This document shows positions 40,446-50,457 of a stretch of 64,000 nt of DNA, one piece after another (the first letter of the stretch is position 1; the number at the start of each line of letters is the position of its first letter). A model generated the notes under the pieces. That model was not told the DNA's origin. It did not search any database and was given only the letters and a program-made list of their open reading frames with translations. Position numbers and translations under genes: made by a program. Source of the DNA: UBA1723 sp045642085 (lineage in GTDB: Bacteria > Bacteroidota > Bacteroidia > Bacteroidales > Paludibacteraceae); contig JAZUIF010000013.1 in NCBI GenBank assembly GCA_045642085.1, positions 1 through 64,000 of the forward strand. The letters are read 5' to 3'.

Positions 40446-40517
40446 GTAGAGACGGGGTATACCCCCGTCTTTAACCAAGATTCTCTTAAGTAAGACGGGG
40501 ACATGCCCCGTCTCTAC
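40446..40517. repeat. Two GTAGAGACGGGG palindromes between gltD and asnB
   Basis: Unit one (40446-40473) is GTAGAGACGGGGTATACCCC then CGTCTTTA. Unit two (40490-40517) is GTAAGACGGGGACATGCCCC then GTCTCTAC. Each folds as a GACGGGG/CCCCGTC hairpin. They lie in the untranslated gap of the cluster. Confidence 0.7.
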
Positions 40518-40519
40518 TA

Positions 40520-41863
40520 TTATTTCTTATTAATATACGCGTCGATCTGCTCAGCCACCTTGCGGCCAGAAGCGATTGCACGTACTACAAGGCTTGCACC
40601 TGAAGCAGCATCACCTACTAGGAACACGTTATCTCCATACTTTGGATGCTCTGGCTTGATGAATCCCATAGCAAGAAGTACCATATCACACTCGATAATC
40701 TCTTTCTTTCCGTCAAGCTTCATGATAGGGCGACCTCCCTCTGGATTTGGCTCCCAGATAACGCCTTCTACCTCAACACCTGTAAGCTTACCATCCTTAC
40801 CGATAAACTTGTTTGAGTTTAGAAGCCATCTTCTCTCACAACCTTCCTTATGTGAAGAAGTAGTCTTCTTGATATTTGGCCAGTTTGGCCATGGTGTAGC
40901 TGGGTTGTGACCTACAGGTGGCTCTGGCATGATCTCGATCTGAGTCACACTTACAGCACCCTGACGGTTAGCAGTACCGATACAGTCTGAACCTGTATCA
41001 CCACCACCGATTACAAGCACCTTCTTACCCTTTGCATTAACAAGCTCTGAATCCTTGAACTTCATACCTGCAAGCACTCTGTTCTGCTGTGAAAGCATCT
41101 CAAGAGCTAGGTAGATTCCCTTCAACTCACGTCCCTCGATCTTAAGGTCACGAGCTGTTGGAGTACCTGTGCAGACTGCATAAGCGTCGAATCCAGCAGG
41201 AAGCTTAGTGCAGTCGATATTCTGATTGTAAAGGAATTTGATTCCCTCTTGCTCCATGATCGAAATTCTACGGTCGATCACAGACTTATTTAGTTTGAAG
41301 TTTGGAATACCGTAACGTAGAAGACCACCTGCTGCCTCGTTCTTCTCGAATACTGTAACCTCATAACCCTTCTTGTTAAGCTGTGCTGCTACAGAAAGAC
41401 CTGCAGGACCAGCACCGATCACAGCAACTTTCTTACCGTTGCGAGCGTATGTGTGAACAGGAACATAACCCTCAAGGAATGCGCGCTCGATGATAGCGCA
41501 CTCATTCTCACGACATGTTGTAGGCTCACCGATTGTTAGGTTAAGCACACAACTCTTCTCACAAAGTGCAGGACAGATACGACCTGTAAACTCAGGGAAG
41601 TCGTTAGTTGATGAAAGAAGTTTGTAGGCCTCTTCCCACTTACCTTTATATAGAGCGTCTTGCCATTCAGGCTGTTTGTTGCCTAGCGGACAAGCCCAGT
41701 GACAGAAAGGAACACCACAGTCCATACAACGAGATGCCTGCTCTTGTCTGTCTTTTGTATTCAATGTCTGCTCCACCTCACCGAAATCACGAATACGGTC
41801 CTGGACGGGGCGATATCCAGCCTCTTTACGAGGAACTGTTAGGAATGCTTTAGGATTTCCCAT
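40520..41863 (-). CDS. gltD: Glutamate synthase small subunit
   Basis: GltD passes electrons from NAD(P)H via FAD and Fe-S clusters to GltB. The N-terminal ferredoxin-like Cys clusters are visible as CMDCGVPFCHWACPLGN and CPALCEKSCVLNL. Two dinucleotide folds follow: VIGAGPAGLSVAAQL near residue 148 (FAD) and VIGGGDTGSDC near 285 (NADPH). The C-terminus VFLVGDAASGASLVVRAIAS is the usual FAD-contacting end. The 447-aa length is typical of the short form. It starts 101 nt after gltB, with one palindromic repeat between them. Confidence 0.97.
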   Translation of the reverse strand: MGNPKAFLTVPRKEAGYRPVQDRIRDFGEVEQTLNTKDRQEQASRCMDCGVPFCHWACPLGNKQPEWQDALYKGKWEEAYKLLSSTNDFPEFTGRICPALCEKSCVLNLTIGEPTTCRENECAIIERAFLEGYVPVHTYARNGKKVAVIGAGPAGLSVAAQLNKKGYEVTVFEKNEAAGGLLRYGIPNFKLNKSVIDRRISIMEQEGIKFLYNQNIDCTKLPAGFDAYAVCTGTPTARDLKIEGRELKGIYLALEMLSQQNRVLAGMKFKDSELVNAKGKKVLVIGGGDTGSDCIGTANRQGAVSVTQIEIMPEPPVGHNPATPWPNWPNIKKTTSSHKEGCERRWLLNSNKFIGKDGKLTGVEVEGVIWEPNPEGGRPIMKLDGKKEIIECDMVLLAMGFIKPEHPKYGDNVFLVGDAASGASLVVRAIASGRKVAEQIDAYINKK

Positions 41864-41896
41864 AATCTATATCTTTACAATTAAAAATTTGACTTT

Positions 41897-41924
41897 GTAG
41901 AGACGGGGCAAGCCCCGTCTTTAC
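41897..41924. repeat. GTAGAGACGGGG palindrome between gltB and gltD
   Basis: GTAGAGACGGGGCAAGCCCC then GTCTTTAC forms a near-perfect hairpin (arms 12 nt). Same family as the pair between gltD and asnB. Confidence 0.7.
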
Positions 41925-41964
41925 TTATGTCTTGTTTTTAATCTTAAATTCTTAATTAAGTTAA

Positions 41965-44900
41965 TTACTCAGCTTTGATGTCAGCGATCTTGTTCTGAAG
42001 CTTCTTCAACTGCTCCTCCTGAAGTACTCTCTTGTACTCGATTGGAACAACCTGGATGAACTCCTCAACATAGTGGTTCCAGTCGTCAAGCATTGTACGT
42101 GCTAGGCTTGAACCTGTGTACAACCAGTGCTTGCGGATCAACTCGTGAAGTTCCTTACGGTAGCTTGCCTCCTCGATTAGGCTCAACTCAACCATATCCA
42201 TGTTACAGAAGTAGTCGAAGTTGTGGTTCTTATCCCATACGTAAGCAACACCACCTGACATACCAGCTGCGAAGTTACGTCCTGTCTCACCAAGCACTAC
42301 CACACGTCCACCAGTCATGTACTCACAACAGTGGTCACCTGCACCCTCGATGACTGCGATAGCTCCTGAGTTACGAACTCCGAAACGCTCACCTACGCGA
42401 CCGTTAACGTAAAGCTCACCAGTTGTCGCACCATACAAACCAGTGTTACCTGCGATGATGTTCTTGTCTGCCTCGAAGCTTGAACGTACTGGAGGAAGGA
42501 TTGCGATACGTCCACCAGAAAGACCCTTACCGAAGTAGTCGTTTGTCTCACCCTCAAGCTTGAAGTTTACACCCTTAGCAAGGAATGCTCCGAATGACTG
42601 ACCTGCAGAACCCTTGAACTTAACATTGATTGTTGAATCTGGAAGACCCTCCTCGCCATACTTCATTGCGATTGCTCCTGAAAGCATTGTACCTACCGCA
42701 CGGTCAGTATTCTTGATTGCGAAGTCAAGGTTAACCTCCTGCTTCTTCTCGATTGCATCCTTAGCCTGAGCAAGAATATCGAAATCCTTAACACCCTCAA
42801 CCTTAGTGAATGCTCTGTGATCCCAGCACAACGACTCTTTGCTGTCGACTCTTGCAAGTAGACGAGAGAAATCCAAAGTCTGATGTTTCTCGTTAGTCAT
42901 TGGCTTGATCTCGATCAACTCTGTGTGACCGATGATATCCTCGAACTTCTTGAAGCCCATCTCTGCAAGGTACTCACGAACCTCCTGAGCCAAGAAAGTG
43001 AAGTAGTTTACTAGGTATTCAGCACGACCCATAAATCTCTCACGAAGTTTAGGATCCTGAGTGGCAACACCTACTGGACATGTATTAGTGTTACACTTTC
43101 TCATCATTACACATCCTAGAACGATCAAAGGAAGTGTACCGAAGCTGAACTCGTCTGCTCCTAGAAGAGCTGTCAAGATGACGTCGCGACCTGTCTTCAA
43201 CTGTCCGTCTGTCTGCAAACGTACACGTCCACGAAGACCGTTTAGAACCAATGTCTGCTGTGTCTCTGCAAGACCGATTTCAGGAGAGATACCAGCAAAT
43301 CTCATTGAAGAGGCTGGAGATGCACCTGTACCACCTTCTGCACCTGAGATAACGATCAAATCTGCGTTTGCCTTAGCAACACCGGCTGCGATTGTACCAA
43401 CACCGCTCTCAGCAACAAGCTTAACTGATACTGCAGCAGTTGGGTTGATATTCTTCAAATCGTAGATCAACTGAGCAAGGTCCTCGATAGAGTAGATATC
43501 GTGGTGAGGTGGAGGCGAGATAAGTGAGATTCCAGGGATTGCGTTACGAGTCTTAGCGATGACCTCGTTAACCTTAAATCCTGGCAACTGACCACCCTCA
43601 CCTGGTTTAGCTCCCTGAGCCACCTTAATCTGAATTTCCTCAGCGTTAACAAGGTATTCAGCTGTTACACCGAAACGACCAGAAGCGATCTGCTTTGTCT
43701 TAGATGATAGGCTCACACCGTCTACATCTGAATGGTAACGTGCGTTGTCCTCACCACCCTCACCAGTGTTCGAACGAGCTCCAAGCTTGTTCATCGCAAG
43801 AGCGATTGCCTCGTGAGCCTCGATTGAAAGAGCTCCGAATGACATCGCACCTGTAACGAAGTGCTTAACAATGCTCTCTACTGGCTCAACCTGATCAACT
43901 GGGATTGGTTTAGCAGCCTTCTTGAAGTCGAAGAAGTCACGGATGAAAATCTCCTTTTCCTTGTTGTCTACGTAGTTAGTATATTCCTTATACTTCTTGT
44001 ATGAACCCATACGAGTTGCAATCTGCAATGTTGAGATTGTCTCTGGATTCCAAGCATGTGCGATACCATCCTTTCTGTAAGCGAACAAACCAGAATCTGG
44101 AACCATATCCTCCTCTGTTGCGTTAACAGCGATATCGTGAAGCTTGATTGCATCGTTGGCGATCTGCTTTAGACCAATACCACCGATTGTTGAGATTTCT
44201 GTTCCGAAGTATGTCTTCAACAAGCTTTCGCTCAAACCGATGCTCTCGAAGATCTTAGCACCACGGTAAGAACGGATTGTTGAGATACCCATCTTAGACA
44301 TGATCTTGTATAGACCCTTGCAAACAGCCTTGATGTAGTTGTGCTCAGCTGTAGCGTAATCCTCCTGAATCTCCTTGTTCTTTACAAGTTCGTCAAGAAC
44401 AGCAAATGTCATGTATGGGTTCAATGCAGAAGCACCGTATCCAAGAAGCAATGCAGCGTGCATAACCTCACGAATCTCTCCTGACTCAACGATCAAAGCT
44501 GTCTGAACACGCTTGCCGACGCTGATCAAGTAGTGGTGTACTGCTGAGACTGCAAGCAAACATGGGATAACTGCGTGGTCAGCATCAACGTCTCTATCTG
44601 AAAGGATGATGTAGTTGATACCCTTATCAACACTCTCCTCTGCGCTCTTGCATAGATTGTCGATAGCCTCTTTTAGACCTTCCTCACCCTTGCTAGCCTC
44701 GAACAACATTGGAAGCTTAGTAGTGACGAATCCCTTGTAACGGATGTTGCAAAGAATGTCAAGCTCTGCGTTTGAAAGGATTGGATGAGGTAGACGAACC
44801 ATCTTACAGTTGCTCTCATCTGGGTTCAAGATACCAGGACCAACCTTACCGATATATTCTGTCAAGCTCATTACAAGCTCCTCGCGGATAGGGTCGATAG

Positions 44901-46446
44901 CTGGGTTAGTAACCTGAGCGAACTGCTGACGGAAGTAGTTGAAGAAAATCTGTGGACGATCCGAGATCACAGCAAGTGGAGTATCGTTACCCATCGCTGC
45001 AACTGGCTCAGCTCCGTTCACTGCCATAGGAATGATAGTCTTAACGATATCCTCCTTAGCAAAACCGAAGTTTAGAAGTTTGCTCTTGTAGTTTGGAACT
45101 GAATTAGCCACCTTACGACCGCTCTTCAACTTCTCAAGCTGGATACGGTTAGTGTGCAACCAGTTTCTATATGGATGCTCAGCTGCAAGCTGTGCCTTCA
45201 AATCACCATCGTAGTAGATCTTGCCTTCCTCAGTATCGATCATCAAGATCTTACCAGGCTGTAGTCTACCCTTCTGCTTGATCTCACTTGGATCGAAGTC
45301 AAGAACACCGACCTCAGAAGCAACGACCATCATATCGTTGTTTGTGATCAAATAACGTGAAGGACGAAGACCATTTCTATCAAGCATACCTCCAGCGTAA
45401 CGTCCATCAGAGAACATCAATGCTGCAGGACCGTCCCATGGCTCCATCAAGATTGAGTGATACTCATAGAATGCCTTTAGGTCGTCGCTGATAGGGTTCT
45501 TATCATTAAAGCTCTCTGGCACAAGCAAAGCCATTGCGTGTGGAAGAGAAAGACCACTCATTACGAAAAACTCAAACACGTTATCCAATGAAGCAGAGTC
45601 ACTCATGTTAGGCTGCACAATTGGACGGATGTTTGAAATATCACCAAGAAGACCAGAGTTCAATACCGACTCACGAGCCTTCATCCAGTTTCTGTTACCT
45701 CTTACTGTGTTGATCTCACCGTTGTGGCAAAGCAAACGGAATGGCTGAGCAAGAGACCAAGTTGGGAATGTATTTGTAGAGAAACGAGAGTGAACCAAAG
45801 CAAGACCAGAAGTGAAGTATGCGTCACGAAGGTCGTCGAAATAATCGCGAACCTGCATTGAAGAAAGCATACCCTTGTAGATGATATTCTTGCTTGACAA
45901 AGACACAATGTAGAAATCTTTGTGCTTAACCTGATTCTCAATCTTCTTACGGATGACGTAAAGTTTTCTCTCAAGGTTTGGAGCGTCCTCGTTAGATACA
46001 CCAGTGATAAACACCTGCTTGATATCTGGCTCGCTCTCAAGAGCTACCTTACCAAGACATGCAGGATTTGTAGGCACGTCACGAAGCTTCATTAGGTTCA
46101 ATCCCTCAGCCTCGATGACCTCAATCATCACCTTAAGGATCTTGTCCTGCTCAACCTTATCCTTTGGCAAGAATACAAGACCTGTACCATACTTACCCTT
46201 CTCAGGAACTGGAATACCTTTCAATAGGATAAACTCGTGAGGTATCTGTACCATGATACCAGCACCATCACCACTCTTACCGTCGGCACCTTCAGCACCA
46301 CGGTGCATCATGTTCTCCAAGACTTTAAGAGCAGAATCAACAAGCTCGTGGCTCTTGTTGCCGTGTATGTTTACAACCATACCGACACCACAAGCATCAT
46401 GCTCATTCGCTGGAGTGTAAAGTCCTTTAGTGAAATTGTTTTGCAT
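41965..46446 (-). CDS. gltB: Glutamate synthase large subunit
   Basis: GltB combines glutamine and 2-oxoglutarate into two glutamates. Its N-terminal amidotransferase domain begins near residue 19 at CGVGMVVNIHG, the Cys that becomes N-terminal after removal of a short propeptide (MQNNFTKGLYTPANEHDA). The FMN-binding synthase domain shows GEGGEDNARYHSDVDG and KPGEGGQLPGFKVNEVIAKT. The 3Fe-4S ligands lie in CVMMRKCNTNTCPVGVATQD. The C-terminal beta-helix repeats (GLSGGRIAILPP, YVNGRVGERFGVRNSGA) are complete. At 1493 aa it is full length. It is the first gene of gltB-gltD-asnB. Confidence 0.98.
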   Translation of the reverse strand: MQNNFTKGLYTPANEHDACGVGMVVNIHGNKSHELVDSALKVLENMMHRGAEGADGKSGDGAGIMVQIPHEFILLKGIPVPEKGKYGTGLVFLPKDKVEQDKILKVMIEVIEAEGLNLMKLRDVPTNPACLGKVALESEPDIKQVFITGVSNEDAPNLERKLYVIRKKIENQVKHKDFYIVSLSSKNIIYKGMLSSMQVRDYFDDLRDAYFTSGLALVHSRFSTNTFPTWSLAQPFRLLCHNGEINTVRGNRNWMKARESVLNSGLLGDISNIRPIVQPNMSDSASLDNVFEFFVMSGLSLPHAMALLVPESFNDKNPISDDLKAFYEYHSILMEPWDGPAALMFSDGRYAGGMLDRNGLRPSRYLITNNDMMVVASEVGVLDFDPSEIKQKGRLQPGKILMIDTEEGKIYYDGDLKAQLAAEHPYRNWLHTNRIQLEKLKSGRKVANSVPNYKSKLLNFGFAKEDIVKTIIPMAVNGAEPVAAMGNDTPLAVISDRPQIFFNYFRQQFAQVTNPAIDPIREELVMSLTEYIGKVGPGILNPDESNCKMVRLPHPILSNAELDILCNIRYKGFVTTKLPMLFEASKGEEGLKEAIDNLCKSAEESVDKGINYIILSDRDVDADHAVIPCLLAVSAVHHYLISVGKRVQTALIVESGEIREVMHAALLLGYGASALNPYMTFAVLDELVKNKEIQEDYATAEHNYIKAVCKGLYKIMSKMGISTIRSYRGAKIFESIGLSESLLKTYFGTEISTIGGIGLKQIANDAIKLHDIAVNATEEDMVPDSGLFAYRKDGIAHAWNPETISTLQIATRMGSYKKYKEYTNYVDNKEKEIFIRDFFDFKKAAKPIPVDQVEPVESIVKHFVTGAMSFGALSIEAHEAIALAMNKLGARSNTGEGGEDNARYHSDVDGVSLSSKTKQIASGRFGVTAEYLVNAEEIQIKVAQGAKPGEGGQLPGFKVNEVIAKTRNAIPGISLISPPPHHDIYSIEDLAQLIYDLKNINPTAAVSVKLVAESGVGTIAAGVAKANADLIVISGAEGGTGASPASSMRFAGISPEIGLAETQQTLVLNGLRGRVRLQTDGQLKTGRDVILTALLGADEFSFGTLPLIVLGCVMMRKCNTNTCPVGVATQDPKLRERFMGRAEYLVNYFTFLAQEVREYLAEMGFKKFEDIIGHTELIEIKPMTNEKHQTLDFSRLLARVDSKESLCWDHRAFTKVEGVKDFDILAQAKDAIEKKQEVNLDFAIKNTDRAVGTMLSGAIAMKYGEEGLPDSTINVKFKGSAGQSFGAFLAKGVNFKLEGETNDYFGKGLSGGRIAILPPVRSSFEADKNIIAGNTGLYGATTGELYVNGRVGERFGVRNSGAIAVIEGAGDHCCEYMTGGRVVVLGETGRNFAAGMSGGVAYVWDKNHNFDYFCNMDMVELSLIEEASYRKELHELIRKHWLYTGSSLARTMLDDWNHYVEEFIQVVPIEYKRVLQEEQLKKLQNKIADIKAE

Positions 46447-46833
46447 AACTATTGTTTCTTTTCGTCGTTTTATATCTAATTATCCAAGTTGGCAACCCCG
46501 TGTGGATTACCAAATGCAAAATTACATACAATCCAACTTCAAAACGTGTTTCATAACATATTTACCAAAATAGATTTTTATAATTTACGAATCGTAAGAA
46601 AATAGCCTAAAATTCTTTCAAATCGTAAGGACCGAAACATTCAATGCTTACAATTTAAAACATGCACAAAAACATACTATATTTTATACATTACAATTTG
46701 CGGTTCATTTAGGCGTTTTAGATTGACAAAAGATGGCTTTATTTGCATCGGAAATTACATTTTGTCAGTTATTGTCTTTTTTATTGACATTTTGACATTA
46801 CACAAAGTTTGACGAAATGTGCATAAAGGCAAT
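46447..46833. other. Long gene-free region upstream of gltB
   Basis: About 390 AT-rich bases between gltB and the pnp terminator. A minus-strand TAATTTTG at 46524-46517 could be the gltB -7 box, with a TTTG at a shorter than usual distance (15 nt). It would give a leader of about 65 nt. A weak ACGAATCGT dyad lies near 46589. No gene or RNA is recognised. Confidence 0.45.
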
Positions 46834-46866
46834 AAAAAATGGAGACGCCATTCCTAGCGTCTCCAT
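46834..46866 (-). terminator. Terminator of purine nucleoside phosphorylase
   Basis: On the minus strand ATGGAGACGC pairs with GCGTCTCCAT around an 8-nt loop, followed by TTTTTATTG. It begins 36 nt after the stop. Confidence 0.85.
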
Positions 46867-46902
46867 TATGAATTATGCATTAAGCATTATGAATTAATGC
46901 TC

Positions 46903-47721
46903 TTACTTCATCTTCTTCACCATTTCACGGAACAAAACTTTTAAGTTGTCCTTTGCGATGTTGGTGTTACGCTGCACCTCCTCGTGGTTTGTCTCGATTC
47001 CATTCAACGCGTCGCCAAGTGCATTCGACACGATTGACACTCCGAAACACTTGATACCAGCCCAGTGAGCCACGATAATCTCTGGCACTGTGCTCATTCC
47101 GCATGTGTCGCCACCGATCAATCGGAAATATTTATACTCTGCCACTGTCTCGAATGTAGGGCCTTGTGTGCCAACGTAAACTCCCTTCTTATAAGGAATA
47201 TTATTCGCTGCTGCGACTCCCTCTGCCAACGCAATCAAATCACGGTTGTAGGCATTGTTCATGTCTGGGAAACGAGTTCCAAGAGAATCTTCGTTCTTGC
47301 CTCTCAACGGATGCTCTGGGAATAGGTTGATATGGTCAGTGATCAGCATGATGTCGCCAGCCTTAAACTCTGGATTCAAGCCTCCTGCAGCGTTGCTCAC
47401 CATCAAATATTTGATTCCCATTCCTTTCATCACAACCTCTGGATAAGTGACATCCTTCATTGGATATCCCTCATAGAAATGGAATCTTCCCTGCATTGCC
47501 ATTACTGGAACACCTGAGATAGTTCCGAAAATTAACTTTCCAGAGTGTCCAGCCACTGTGCTCTGCACAAATCCTGGAATCTGTGAATATGGTATCTCTT
47601 TCTCGACGCTTATCTCTTCTGTAAGACCGCCCAAACCTGTGCCAAGAATAATGGCGATTTCAGGACGCAACTCTGTCTGACTCTTTAGATATGCGCATGT
47701 AGCTTCTATTCTCTGTAACAT
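46903..47721 (-). CDS. punA: Purine nucleoside phosphorylase (trimeric PNP-I type)
   Basis: This enzyme phosphorolyses (deoxy)inosine and (deoxy)guanosine in purine salvage. It shows the phosphate-binding loops IILGTGLGGLTEEI (near 24) and VAGHSGKLIFG, the block MAMQGRFHFYEGYPMKDVTY, and SNAAGGLNPEFKAGDIMLIT then DHINLFPEHPLRG. The purine-site segment GVYVGTQGPTFETVAEYKYF and C-terminal NALGDALNGIETNHEEV are conserved in the trimeric family, including the Glu and Asn residues that select 6-oxopurines. 272 aa, complete. It lies 37 nt downstream of lpxK on the same strand. Confidence 0.95.
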   Translation of the reverse strand: MLQRIEATCAYLKSQTELRPEIAIILGTGLGGLTEEISVEKEIPYSQIPGFVQSTVAGHSGKLIFGTISGVPVMAMQGRFHFYEGYPMKDVTYPEVVMKGMGIKYLMVSNAAGGLNPEFKAGDIMLITDHINLFPEHPLRGKNEDSLGTRFPDMNNAYNRDLIALAEGVAAANNIPYKKGVYVGTQGPTFETVAEYKYFRLIGGDTCGMSTVPEIIVAHWAGIKCFGVSIVSNALGDALNGIETNHEEVQRNTNIAKDNLKVLFREMVKKMK

Positions 47722-47758
47722 AATCGATAAATTAAATGTTTAACGACTCTTTGCTTTA

Positions 47759-48865
47759 TTATCCCTTGAACATGCTTTTCGTATTACGCATGCTTTTATT
47801 CTTTGTCACGAAATTGATAATCAAATTATTGAATGATTCTTCATCCTTGATAAATTTGATATTCATCGGTATATAATAGATAAATTCTTTCAATGCCGAC
47901 GGGAACGCGTCGTCGTTCATCATCTTTACAGCGTCTTTTTCAGTCGTGAGAATAATCTTTTTATTACTTTCAATCTCCGCGAACATCTCCGACACTTTAT
48001 TATAATCCTTCAATGTCAACTTGTGGTGATCAGCAAAATTGATAGTCTTCATTCCTGCTGTCAGACTTCTCACATACTCCTCAAATGTTGTTGGCGACGC
48101 AATTCCTGTCAAAGATAATGCTGTTGTCTCTTTCAACTGCTCAGCAGTCAAGCTCTTTGCTGATGGGAACACTGGTTTTACGTCACCATACTCCATATAA
48201 GAGAAGAAAAGTGTCTGATAAGGATAAAGTGCAAGATTCATCGTGATGACACGAAGCTCCATTGGAGTGATATCCTTCGGACATTTAGTCACAATCACAA
48301 TCGATGCCTTATCCTTTGCCTTCAATGGTTCTCTCAATCTTCCTAAAGGGAGTAACCTATCTTCGTAAATCATATTATTGTAGTCGACAAGAAGAATAGG
48401 AATGTCTGGCGTAACATAACGATGCTGATAAGCGTCGTCGAGCACAAACACCTCCGGACGATTAGTACCCTCATCACATAGTTTCTGGATTGCTCTCACA
48501 CGTTTCTCGTCGACTGCAAGAATCACATTAGGAAATTTACGCTTGATCTGATAAGGCTCATCTCCAATCTGGTCGGGTGTACTCTTTTCTGTCGACAAGA
48601 TATATCCACTTGTCTTACGCTTATAGCCTCGACTTACAACAGCCGTGCGGAATTTTTCAGAAAGTAGTTTTACAAGATATTCAGTCACAGGTGTTTTACC
48701 TGTACCCCCGGCAGTGATATTTCCCACAACAATCACAGGAATGTCAAACTTGGTAGATTTAAGCAAACCAACATTAAACATGACATTACGTATCCAAACC
48801 ACAAGTCCGTAAATCCAGGACAAGGGGGCCATGATGATATCCCTGAATAGTGATTTTGTAGTCAT
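47759..48865 (-). CDS. lpxK: Tetraacyldisaccharide 4'-kinase
   Basis: LpxK phosphorylates the 4' position of the lipid A disaccharide precursor at the inner membrane. An N-terminal hydrophobic helix (MAPLSWIYGLVVWIRNVMFN) is followed by the Walker A VVGNITAGGTGKTPVTEYLV (around 44-63). VVSRGYKRKTSGYILS and VFVLDDAYQHRYVTPDIPIL are family blocks. The C-terminal NFADHHKLTLKDYNKVSEMF and ILTTEKDAVKMM complete the family. The 368-aa length is normal for Bacteroidetes. It is the first gene before punA. A degenerate GTAAAGACGTACGG palindrome lies just upstream. Confidence 0.95.
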   Translation of the reverse strand: MTTKSLFRDIIMAPLSWIYGLVVWIRNVMFNVGLLKSTKFDIPVIVVGNITAGGTGKTPVTEYLVKLLSEKFRTAVVSRGYKRKTSGYILSTEKSTPDQIGDEPYQIKRKFPNVILAVDEKRVRAIQKLCDEGTNRPEVFVLDDAYQHRYVTPDIPILLVDYNNMIYEDRLLPLGRLREPLKAKDKASIVIVTKCPKDITPMELRVITMNLALYPYQTLFFSYMEYGDVKPVFPSAKSLTAEQLKETTALSLTGIASPTTFEEYVRSLTAGMKTINFADHHKLTLKDYNKVSEMFAEIESNKKIILTTEKDAVKMMNDDAFPSALKEFIYYIPMNIKFIKDEESFNNLIINFVTKNKSMRNTKSMFKG

Positions 48866-48910
48866 AATTTCTTATTCCTTAATATATCCTTAACTAAAAA
48901 CGTCCGTGAA

Positions 48911-48936
48911 AAGTCGCACATCCGTACGTCTTTACA
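48911..48936. repeat. Degenerate GTAGAGACG-family palindrome upstream of lpxK
   Basis: On the minus strand it reads GTAAAGACGTACGGATGTGC then GAC, a decayed copy of the element beside purE. Confidence 0.5.
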
Positions 48937-49012
48937 AAATTCCACATGTTTCAAATATAGATGTTTATGAATTAAAAAACAAATAAATCCGAGTATCTTA
49001 TTGGCGATTTAT

Positions 49013-49020
49013 TATATTTG
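49013..49020 (+). promoter_or_regulatory. Candidate -7 box for dgt
   Basis: TATATTTG matches TAnnTTTG. No TTG occurs 19-20 nt upstream, so only half the promoter is supported. The start of transcription would be near 49027, consistent with initiation at ATG 49050. Confidence 0.45.
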
Positions 49021-49049
49021 TGTTGTCAAATATAAAAATATGCAAAAAA

Positions 49050-50381
49050 ATGATGGAATGGAATAAACTGATTTGCACTATTCGCTTGGGATTGGAGAAT
49101 TATCACGACCCTAAAGAGCAAGACCGTACGGAGTTTCAACGCGACTACGACCGCTTGGTTTTTTCGGCTCCATTCCGTCGTTTGCAGAATAAGACGCAAG
49201 TATTTCCACTTCCAAATACAATCTTCGTACATAACCGTCTGACTCACTCGCTGGAGGTGAGCTGTGTGGGACGCTCAATAGGAAACCGCGTATCTAAGTT
49301 TCTGAAGGAGAAATATGGCAGTGAGATTTCCGAACATGTTGATGATCTTGGATCTATTGTTTCCGCCGCTTGTTTAGCTCACGATATGGGCAATCCTCCG
49401 TTCGGGCACAGCGGAGAAACCGCCATTTCATCGTATTTTTCGGAAGGAGCCGGCATGGCATTGAAAGATAAATATGGAATCACAGATGAGCAGTGGGCCG
49501 ACTTCACACACTTCGACGGTAATGCCAATGCCTTCCGTCTGCTAACACATAGATTTGAAGGCCGACGTGAGGGAGGATTCGTGCTTACCTACCCCACTCT
49601 GCTATCCATCGTGAAATATCCATATATAGCCGCTGATGTGAAAGGCAAGAAAAATAAGTTTGGATTCTTCCAGGACGATTTCGAGACATATAAGAAAATC
49701 GCCGATCACTTGGGCATAAAAAAGAATAAAAACGGCCAATATTCACGTCATCCACTCGTCTATTTAGTGGAGGCTGCCGACGATATATGTTACGAGATCA
49801 TGGATATTGAAGATGCGTTGAAAATGCGTCTGCTTGACAAAGAAGAGACATTCAATCTTCTTCTCGCATTCTTCCCTGAAGACAAACAAGCTCGACGCAA
49901 AGAGAGAATGTCGTATGTCGACGATGTGAATGAGCAGGTAGCCTACTTGCGTTCAAGCGTCATCGGTGTGCTTATTGAGGAGTGTGCCGACGTGTTCTTG
50001 AAAAACGAGGAGAAAATCTTGGCAGGTGAGTTTGAAGGATCACTAATCGACTATGTGTCGGAGAGAGTGAGCAAAGCATACAAGACATGCCAGGAGATAT
50101 CGGCAAAGAAAATCTATAAGAGTAAAGAGGTAGTCGACATTGAAATCGCCGGTTATAACATCATTTACACATTGATTGAGAAGGAGATAGATGCAGTGTT
50201 CAACGCCGACAAAGCCTATTCCAAACAGTTGTTGGCTCGCATCCCATCGCAGTTTGCAGTGTCGAGTGAATCACCATACGAGAGAATTCTTGCCGTGTTG
50301 GACCATGTCTCAGGAATGACCGACGTCTACGCACTCGACCTTTACAGAAAGATCCAAGGCATTTCATTGCCAACACTTTGA
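49050..50381 (+). CDS. dgt: Deoxyguanosinetriphosphate triphosphohydrolase-like protein
   Basis: An HD-domain enzyme that hydrolyses dGTP or other dNTPs to nucleoside plus triphosphate, limiting dNTP pools. The N-terminal block DRTEFQRDYDRLVFSAPFRR leads to LQNKTQVFP. The metal-binding residues lie in NRLTHSLEVSCVGRSIG and AACLAHDMGNPPFGHSGE, and further contacts in DFTHFDGNANAFRLLTHRFE. I start at ATG 49050 (443 aa), because the GTG at 49020 lies inside the presumed promoter. A second ATG follows directly. Length fits the family. It is monocistronic and divergent from lpxK. Confidence 0.93.
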   Translation: MMEWNKLICTIRLGLENYHDPKEQDRTEFQRDYDRLVFSAPFRRLQNKTQVFPLPNTIFVHNRLTHSLEVSCVGRSIGNRVSKFLKEKYGSEISEHVDDLGSIVSAACLAHDMGNPPFGHSGETAISSYFSEGAGMALKDKYGITDEQWADFTHFDGNANAFRLLTHRFEGRREGGFVLTYPTLLSIVKYPYIAADVKGKKNKFGFFQDDFETYKKIADHLGIKKNKNGQYSRHPLVYLVEAADDICYEIMDIEDALKMRLLDKEETFNLLLAFFPEDKQARRKERMSYVDDVNEQVAYLRSSVIGVLIEECADVFLKNEEKILAGEFEGSLIDYVSERVSKAYKTCQEISAKKIYKSKEVVDIEIAGYNIIYTLIEKEIDAVFNADKAYSKQLLARIPSQFAVSSESPYERILAVLDHVSGMTDVYALDLYRKIQGISLPTL

Positions 50382-50457
50382 TTAAATGCGCAATCCTGAA
50401 TGCAAAATGCGAAATTGTCAGTCGGATTTAGACAAAATTAAGGAGCATGGAATATAA

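Noticed and set aside
40404..40478. 25-residue N-terminal extension of AsnB
   Set aside because: AsnB needs Cys at position 2 as nucleophile, and the extension is encoded by palindromic repeat DNA.
46447..46833. Riboswitch (for example glutamine-type) upstream of gltB
   Set aside because: No recognisable conserved core or terminator/antiterminator pair in the leader.
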